This document shows positions 59,416 to 64,000 of a DNA stretch of 64,000 nucleotides, one piece after another. Both the position numbers and the translations under genes were made by a program. The stretch is from contig NZ_PDJE01000001.1 in the NCBI RefSeq assembly GCF_002563955.1, positions 3,038,001-3,102,000 of the forward strand, read 5' to 3'. This DNA is from Paramicrobacterium agarici. Lineage in GTDB: Bacteria; Actinomycetota; Actinomycetes; Actinomycetales; Microbacteriaceae. The notes below the pieces were generated by a model. That model worked only from the letters and a program-made list of their open reading frames with translations, made no database searches and had not been told where the DNA came from. Positions within the stretch are counted from its first letter, which is position 1, and each line of letters opens with the position of its first letter.

Positions 59416-61233
59416 CTACACGAGGGAGTCGCGCCACGCGGCGTGAAGTTGCGCGAACCTTCCGGTTCCGCCGATCAGCTCAGCCGGAGACCCATCTTCG
59501 ACGATGCGCCCGTGCTCCATCACGAGCACACGATCGGCGATCGCAACCGTCGAGAGCCGGTGGGCGATGATCACGGCTGTGCGGTCGGCCAGCAGTGTCT
59601 GCAGCGCCTCTTGAACGAGCCGCTCGCTCGGAATGTCGAGCGACGCCGTCGCCTCGTCGAGGATCAGCACGGCCGGATCGGCGAGAAACGCCCGAGCGAA
59701 CGAGACAAGCTGCCGCTGCCCGGCGGAGACGCGCCCGCCGCGCTTGTTCACGTCGGTGTCGTACCCGTCCGGGAGATCCTCGATGAACTGATGGGCACCG
59801 ACAGCGCGCGCGGCCTCCATGATCTCGTCACGCGTCGCATCCGGTCGCCCAAGCGCGATATTGTCGGCAACCGTGCCCGAGAACAGATATGCCTCCTGCG
59901 TGACCATCACGATCGCACGCCGAAGATCCTTCGGGTGCATGCGGCGCAGATCGACGTCGTCGAGCAGCACCGCTCCTTCACTCGGATCGTAGAAACGCGA
60001 GATGAGCTTGGCGAGCGTCGACTTGCCTGCTCCCGTCGACCCGACGAGCGCGATCGTCTGACCGGCCGGAATGTCGAGCGAGAAGCTCGGCAGCACCGTT
60101 GTCTTGTCGTTGTACGCGAACGTCACGTCATCGAAAGTGACACGTCCTTTCGCCGTCCAGAGATCGATGGGCGTTGTCGGATCGGGAACGCTCGGACGCT
60201 CCTCAAGCACGCCCGAGATCTTCTCGAGCGCCGCTGCGGCCGACTGGTAGGCGTTGTAGAACATCGCCATCTCTTCCATCGGGTCGAAGAAGCGTCGCAC
60301 GTACAGCACGGCCGCCAGCAGAGCGCCGATCTCCATGTAGCCGCCGACCACGCGGAACCCGCCGACGAGCAGAACCGCGGCGACCGCGAGGTTGCCGATC
60401 ATGATGATGCCTGGCTCGTAGATGCCGAAAAGCTGAATGGTGCGGGCGTTGATGTCGCGGTAGTCCTCGACGAGCCGCCCGAACTCCTTTTCATTGCGCT
60501 TCTCTTTGCGGAACGCCTTGACGGCTCGAATGCCGGTCATGGACTCCACGAAGTGCACGATCACCCGCGCTGACAGAACGCGCGACTGCCGGAACATGAC
60601 TTGCGAGCGCTTCTGGAACCAGCGCGTCAGGAAGTACAGCGGAACGACGGACCCCACGACGACGAGACCGCTCGTCCAGTCGAGCAGAAACAGCGCGCCG
60701 AAGATGAACCCCATGTAGAGGATCCCGTTCACGAGCTGGCTGATGCCCTCGTCGAGCAGCTGCTTGATCGCGTCGAGGTCGCTCGTCTGGCGCGAGATGA
60801 TGCGCCCCGATGTGTAGGACTCGTGAAACTCGAGGCTGAGCTTCTGCGTGTGCTGAAACACGCGCATGCGCAGATCGAGAAGAACCGCCTGACTGACGCG
60901 CGCGCTCGCGACGACGTAGCTGGCCATGAACGTCGCTGCAGCGAGCGCGGTCACGAGGTACACGACCCCGACGCCGAGAGCCGGAAGCCAATCGGCGCGC
61001 TCGAGCACGGCGGGAAGCGCCGTGTCGATGCCGAACGCGATCAGGGCGGGACCGGCGACGCTCGCGGCCGTCGAGATGATCACGAGGATCATCGCGGCGA
61101 CGACGCGCTTGCGCAGCGGCTTCAGCAGCGAGCCGAGAAGGCGAAGCGACCTCTGCCGAATCTGCCTGCTCTCTTCTTTCGTGAGGTCTCCGCGCTCTTC
61201 GCCCGAGACCCCGTGCACCGTCGCGGTGCTCAT
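59416..61233 (-). CDS. ABC exporter half-transporter, subunit with intact catalytic Glu
   Basis: 605 aa: six-helix membrane domain (about 40-330) then ATPase. Walker [12 protein letters not shown] loop [10 protein letters not shown], Walker [13 protein letters not shown] with the catalytic Glu, switch His IIAHRLST. The signature reads VSAGQRQ instead of LSGGQ. Together with the overlapping partner (4 bp, 61230) it forms a heterodimer in which one ATP site is standard and the other degenerate. Multidrug or lipid export is the usual role; substrate unknown. Confidence 0.93.
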   Translation of the reverse strand: MSTATVHGVSGEERGDLTKEESRQIRQRSLRLLGSLLKPLRKRVVAAMILVIISTAASVAGPALIAFGIDTALPAVLERADWLPALGVGVVYLVTALAAATFMASYVVASARVSQAVLLDLRMRVFQHTQKLSLEFHESYTSGRIISRQTSDLDAIKQLLDEGISQLVNGILYMGFIFGALFLLDWTSGLVVVGSVVPLYFLTRWFQKRSQVMFRQSRVLSARVIVHFVESMTGIRAVKAFRKEKRNEKEFGRLVEDYRDINARTIQLFGIYEPGIIMIGNLAVAAVLLVGGFRVVGGYMEIGALLAAVLYVRRFFDPMEEMAMFYNAYQSAAAALEKISGVLEERPSVPDPTTPIDLWTAKGRVTFDDVTFAYNDKTTVLPSFSLDIPAGQTIALVGSTGAGKSTLAKLISRFYDPSEGAVLLDDVDLRRMHPKDLRRAIVMVTQEAYLFSGTVADNIALGRPDATRDEIMEAARAVGAHQFIEDLPDGYDTDVNKRGGRVSAGQRQLVSFARAFLADPAVLILDEATASLDIPSERLVQEALQTLLADRTAVIIAHRLSTVAIADRVLVMEHGRIVEDGSPAELIGGTGRFAQLHAAWRDSLV

Positions 61234-63050
61234 TGTGCGACCTCCTCGCGTTCGCGCTTCTCTTCGTCTTCGAGAGAAGAGATCACGAACCTGTAGTGCT
61301 CGTTGCGCGCGAGCAGTTCTGTGTGGGTGCCGACGTCGACGATTCGCCCGTTCTGCATGAGGGCGACCCGATCGGCGAGCGCCACCGTCGACGGCCGGTG
61401 CGCCACGATGAGCGCTGTTGTCGAGGCCAGCACACGCCGCAGCGCAGCCTCGACCAGCGCCTCCGTGTCGACGTCGAGTGCCGAGAGCGGGTCGTCGAGA
61501 ACGAGCACCGACGGTGCTGCCGCAACGGCCCGGGCAAGCGCGAGGCGCTGCCTCTGCCCGCCCGAGAGACTCAAGCCCTCTTCACCGACCAGCGTGTCGA
61601 CGCCGTACGGGAGATCGTGCACGAACTGGGCCTGCGCGATGCCGATCGCCTCGTCGAGCACGCGCTGGGCTTCGTCGCTGTCGAGATCGAGGTCTTCGCG
61701 ACCCAGCAGAACGTTGTCACGCACGGATGCTGAGAACAGCGTCGCATCTTCGAAGGCCATGGCAATGTGCCGCCGAAGCTCGCCGCGCGTCAGGTTGCGC
61801 ACGTCGACGCCGTCGAGCAGCACGGCCCCACCCGTGAGGTCGTAGATGCGCGTGGTGAGCGACGTGAGCGTCGTCTTGCCGCATCCGGTCAGCCCGACCA
61901 GAGCCATGGTCTCCCCCGGCTGGATCGTGAGATTCACCCCGTCGATCAGGTCGGGATAGCGGGCGGGAGAGTCGGCGAAACGAAAGTGCGCGTCGGCGAA
62001 CTCGAGACGCCCCTGCGGGTTCTCGATGGTCTCGGGATACTCGGGGTCGGTGATCGTGTTCACCTCGTCGAGCACCTCGAAGACGCGGTCGATCGCGGTG
62101 CGCGTGTCGAACGTCATCGAGAGCAGAAAGCCGATGGACTCGATCGGGAATCGCAGAACCGTTGCTGTGGCAAAGAACGCGAAGAGCTCCCCCACGTCGA
62201 TCTGCCCCTGCGACGCAAGCCAGATGCCCGCAACGAGGCACAGGCCGAACCCGATGTCGGGCAGAAGAATCAGCCAGTACCAGATGCCGGCGATCGCCTT
62301 CGCCTTTTCGATTTCGACGCCCCGCAGGCTTTCGGCGCGAACAGAGAAGCCCTTGAGCGCATGCTTGCCGCGACCGAACGCCTTGAGCACGCGGATGCCG
62401 TGAACGGACTCTTCGACGTTCGTTGCGAGGTCGCCCGCCTGGTCCTGGCTGCGTCGCGCGATCGTCGAGTACCTCTTCTCGAAGGCGTACCCGTAGATCC
62501 ACACAGGAATCGCGCAGATCAAGAAGATGGTGCCGAGCAGCCAGTGCCATGTGAACAGCACGACGGTGCCGATCACGATCGTCAGAATGTTGACGACGAG
62601 CAGCACGATGCCGAACGACAGCCAGCGGCGGATCATGTTGAGGTCCTGCATCATGCGTGACAGCAGCTGGCCCGACGGCCACCGGTCGTGGAACGCGACC
62701 GGAAGATCCTGAAGCTGGCGGTAGATCTCATTGCGCATCTTGGCCTCGACCGTTGTGCCGGGAAGCAGCACGAACCAGCGGCGCAGGGCGATCATGGCCG
62801 CCTCGAGAACACCGAGCGCCAGAATGAGCCCCACAGCGGGCCAGATCTCGGCAGGATCGCGCTGCGCGAGGGCACCGTTGACGAGGCGCTCGAGCACCAT
62901 GGGAATGATGAGCGCGACGATCGAACCGAGCAGCGCGGCGATCATGCCGAGCGAGATGCGCGGCAGGGCGTGCTTGGCGAAGGGGTAGATGCGCCAGATC
63001 GCCTGCACGGTGTTGAGGTCTGATTTTCGCGTGGCTTCAGTGCCGGACAT
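61230..63050 (-). CDS. ABC exporter half-transporter, subunit with degenerate Walker B
   Basis: 606 aa. Membrane domain about 25-325, then ATPase: Walker [11 protein letters not shown], signature LSGGQRQR, Walker [13 protein letters not shown] where Asp replaces the catalytic Glu, switch His IVAHRPST. The Glu loss here and the changed signature of the partner both fall in the same composite site, so that site is degenerate, as in BmrCD or TM287/288. ATG 63050 taken; a TTG ten codons earlier is in frame. No good ribosome site; upstream is a structured leader with a small ORF. Confidence 0.93.
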   Translation of the reverse strand: MSGTEATRKSDLNTVQAIWRIYPFAKHALPRISLGMIAALLGSIVALIIPMVLERLVNGALAQRDPAEIWPAVGLILALGVLEAAMIALRRWFVLLPGTTVEAKMRNEIYRQLQDLPVAFHDRWPSGQLLSRMMQDLNMIRRWLSFGIVLLVVNILTIVIGTVVLFTWHWLLGTIFLICAIPVWIYGYAFEKRYSTIARRSQDQAGDLATNVEESVHGIRVLKAFGRGKHALKGFSVRAESLRGVEIEKAKAIAGIWYWLILLPDIGFGLCLVAGIWLASQGQIDVGELFAFFATATVLRFPIESIGFLLSMTFDTRTAIDRVFEVLDEVNTITDPEYPETIENPQGRLEFADAHFRFADSPARYPDLIDGVNLTIQPGETMALVGLTGCGKTTLTSLTTRIYDLTGGAVLLDGVDVRNLTRGELRRHIAMAFEDATLFSASVRDNVLLGREDLDLDSDEAQRVLDEAIGIAQAQFVHDLPYGVDTLVGEEGLSLSGGQRQRLALARAVAAAPSVLVLDDPLSALDVDTEALVEAALRRVLASTTALIVAHRPSTVALADRVALMQNGRIVDVGTHTELLARNEHYRFVISSLEDEEKREREEVAQ

Positions 63051-63170
63051 AGTGGTGAGTCTCGCTTGTGGTTCTGACAACGGTCATGACGGACGGCGGA
63101 CGCCGGTGCGCGCCGTGGGAGTACGGGCCGGAGTTCTCCGGCTCGGTGCGGGTTGCGGGAGAGGCTGGCG

Positions 63171-63263
63171 CTACATGGCGCCGACGGGGCCGGAATATCC
63201 GACGACCGCGCGGGCTCGGAGGAGACGACCGCTCGGCTGCTGCCCAGAAATGGCAATCGACAT
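63171..63263 (-). CDS. Possible leader peptide (30 codons) upstream of the ABC exporter
   Basis: ATG 63263 is preceded, with a 5-base gap, by GGGAGG, the best ribosome site in this stretch. It encodes 30 residues starting MSIAISGQQ and ends with TAG at 63171, 120 bp before the exporter start. No family is recognised. Position, size, strong ribosome site and hairpins on either side suggest a regulatory upstream ORF, for example one that stalls ribosomes when a drug is present. Unproven. Confidence 0.45.
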   Translation of the reverse strand: MSIAISGQQPSGRLLRARAVVGYSGPVGAM

Positions 63264-63331
63264 GTCGGCCTCCCTACGTACTCGTGGATCGTGCTGCATG
63301 ACCGCTGGTCAGCACGCAGCCTTTTAGACTA
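63264..63331 (-). promoter_or_regulatory. Promoter and structured leader of the ABC exporter
   Basis: Minus strand: TAGTCT (63331-63326) is a fair -10. The leader that follows has GTGCTG and CAGCAC able to pair, with an inner GACC-AGC-GGTC hairpin, just before the GGGAGG of the leader ORF. A second palindrome, GCCGGAG-TT-CTCCGGC, lies after the ORF at 63127-63142. Confidence 0.4.
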
Positions 63332-63365
63332 GACGAGTTCTGTTCGCAGGCGCAAGAGGTGTTTT

Positions 63366-64000
63366 TCAGCGCACCCGAACAGAGAGGCATGTCACCGAAC
63401 CGCCGAGCTTCTCGAACTCCGAGATGTCGGCGGTGACGACCGTGTAGCCGAGGTCTTCAAGCAGATCGGCCGTCTTGGGGGCGGATGCTGCGAGCAGCAC
63501 CGTGTCGTCGGTGAGTACGACGACCGCTGCCCCTGCGGGCTCAGGAGCCGCGATGAACCCAGGAAACAGGCCGATCTCGTCGATCGACGAGGGGTCGCCG
63601 ATGAACGTGCCGTCGGGAAGCGCCGTGATCGCTGCCTTGAGGTGGTGGACCTTGCTCATGGGAGCCGCGACAACGGAGTAGCCGTACGGGGCGGCAATGC
63701 TGCGCAGCTGGCGGATGCCCTCGGCGTTCGTGCGCTCCGTGCGCCCGACGTACAGCGTGTCGCCGACGAGCAGGGCGTCGCCGCCCTCGAAGGTGCCGGG
63801 GTCCATGACCCGCTCCACGGTGAATCCGAGGTCTTGCACCGTCTCTTCGATGCCGTCGAGCTCACGCCGCCTGGTCTCGTCGACCGGGCGCGTGATGATC
63901 GCGAGGTCATCGAGCAGAACCACGCCGTCTTGCACGAACACGGAGTCGGGAAGCTCGCTCGCGAACGGAACCTCCCGCGTCGTCCAGCCGTTGTCTTCGA
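63366..64000 (-). CDS. ddaH: Dimethylargininase (DDAH), C-terminal part; start beyond window
   Basis: The frame is open to the window edge, so 211 codons of the 3' part are seen. LPDSVFVQD and TFEGGDALLVGDTLYVGRTERTNAEG are blocks of the DDAH/arginine deiminase fold; SKVHHLKAAITAL holds the catalytic His and GGSVTCLSV the nucleophile Cys, eight residues from the end. It hydrolyses N-omega-methylated arginines to citrulline and methylamines. The longer known GTG at 63941 is internal, as family residues continue upstream. Confidence 0.9.
   Translation of the reverse strand, partial: EDNGWTTREVPFASELPDSVFVQDGVVLLDDLAIITRPVDETRRRELDGIEETVQDLGFTVERVMDPGTFEGGDALLVGDTLYVGRTERTNAEGIRQLRSIAAPYGYSVVAAPMSKVHHLKAAITALPDGTFIGDPSSIDEIGLFPGFIAAPEPAGAAVVVLTDDTVLLAASAPKTADLLEDLGYTVVTADISEFEKLGGSVTCLSVRVR

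Larger units (their letters stand above)
603..63490. repeat. Dispersed octamer GGATGCTG / CAGCATCC
   Basis: About 35 copies on each strand were picked out by eye, e.g. 603, 702, 2283, 3314, 9480, 9906, 12465, 13858, 17594, 25429, 31514, 42674, 45548, 61725, 63483 (plus) and 722, 1928, 4427, 8588, 12176, 24426, 28278, 38053, 40469, 49669, 56057 (minus). With 64% GC only two or three would be expected in total. Most lie inside genes as Asp-Ala (GAT GCT) or Ala-Ser (GCA TCC) codons, which are otherwise rare here. Often extended to CGGATGCTGTC. Confidence 0.8.

Overview
The window looks like chromosomal DNA of a high-GC actinobacterium, most likely of the Microbacteriaceae. Pointers are the strong G/C bias at third codon positions, sugar ABC importers with no ATPase gene of their own, a fused MnhA/MnhB antiporter subunit, ROK and DeoR sugar regulators, and several genes whose start codon lies exactly six bases after a TANNNT -10 box, as expected for leaderless mRNAs. 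An octamer, GGATGCTG/CAGCATCC, recurs on both strands far above chance. No rRNA, intact tRNA, IS element or CRISPR array was seen.

Layout. 1-5.7 kb: end of a putative glycosyltransferase; glyA-folD behind a ZTP riboswitch; a CAT-like acetyltransferase; a pentapeptide-repeat/DUF2332 pair. 5.8-13.0 kb: GH20 hexosaminidase, then a six-gene operon with 4-bp overlaps (AgaS-like deaminase, ROK kinase, PfkB kinase, class II aldolase, DeoR regulator, NagA). Read together these describe N-acetylgalactosamine catabolism to triose phosphates. 13.2-19.4 kb: complete Mrp-type Na+/H+ antiporter operon mnhAB-C-D-E-F-G. 19.9-22 kb: an ECF-like sigma factor fused to a zinc-finger anti-sigma motif, membrane helices and a large outer domain. 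22-30 kb: two MFS exporters (one with a MerR activator), a MetP/MetS-type NSS transporter, purU, a PatB-type lyase, and a two-helix membrane protein. 30-34 kb: a DctA symporter divergent from a CitA/DcuS-type two-component system.

34-37.2 kb is less GC-rich and looks acquired: a Fic protein with a DNA-binding C-terminus and a 14-bp palindrome upstream, a DEDDh exonuclease-BRCT protein, a gene-poor stretch, and a tRNA-like 3' fragment. 37.2-42.5 kb: TetR with double operators, a saccharopine-dehydrogenase-like enzyme, a 1029-aa fusion of an S-adenosylhomocysteine-hydrolase-like part with an amidohydrolase, and a cupin. 42.6-47.2 kb: polar amino acid ABC importer, YrdB, GlcD-type oxidase, TatA. 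47.4-54.3 kb: nagB, GH3 NagZ-like hexosaminidase, two sugar ABC permeases, binding protein and ROK repressor, gene for gene like the Streptomyces das cluster but with ROK in place of DasR. 54.4-64 kb: small lipoprotein, GNAT, an ATL-like protein, a Tat-exported PL8 polysaccharide lyase, a TDT channel, a heterodimeric ABC exporter preceded by a possible leader peptide, and the 3' part of a dimethylargininase gene.

Taken together the window is rich in amino-sugar polymer use: an exported PL8 lyase that could cut hyaluronan or chondroitin, two hexosaminidases, a binding-protein importer, and separate GlcNAc (nagB) and GalNAc (agaS-type) pathways. Joining these into one degradative programme is inference; the individual family calls rest on visible motifs.
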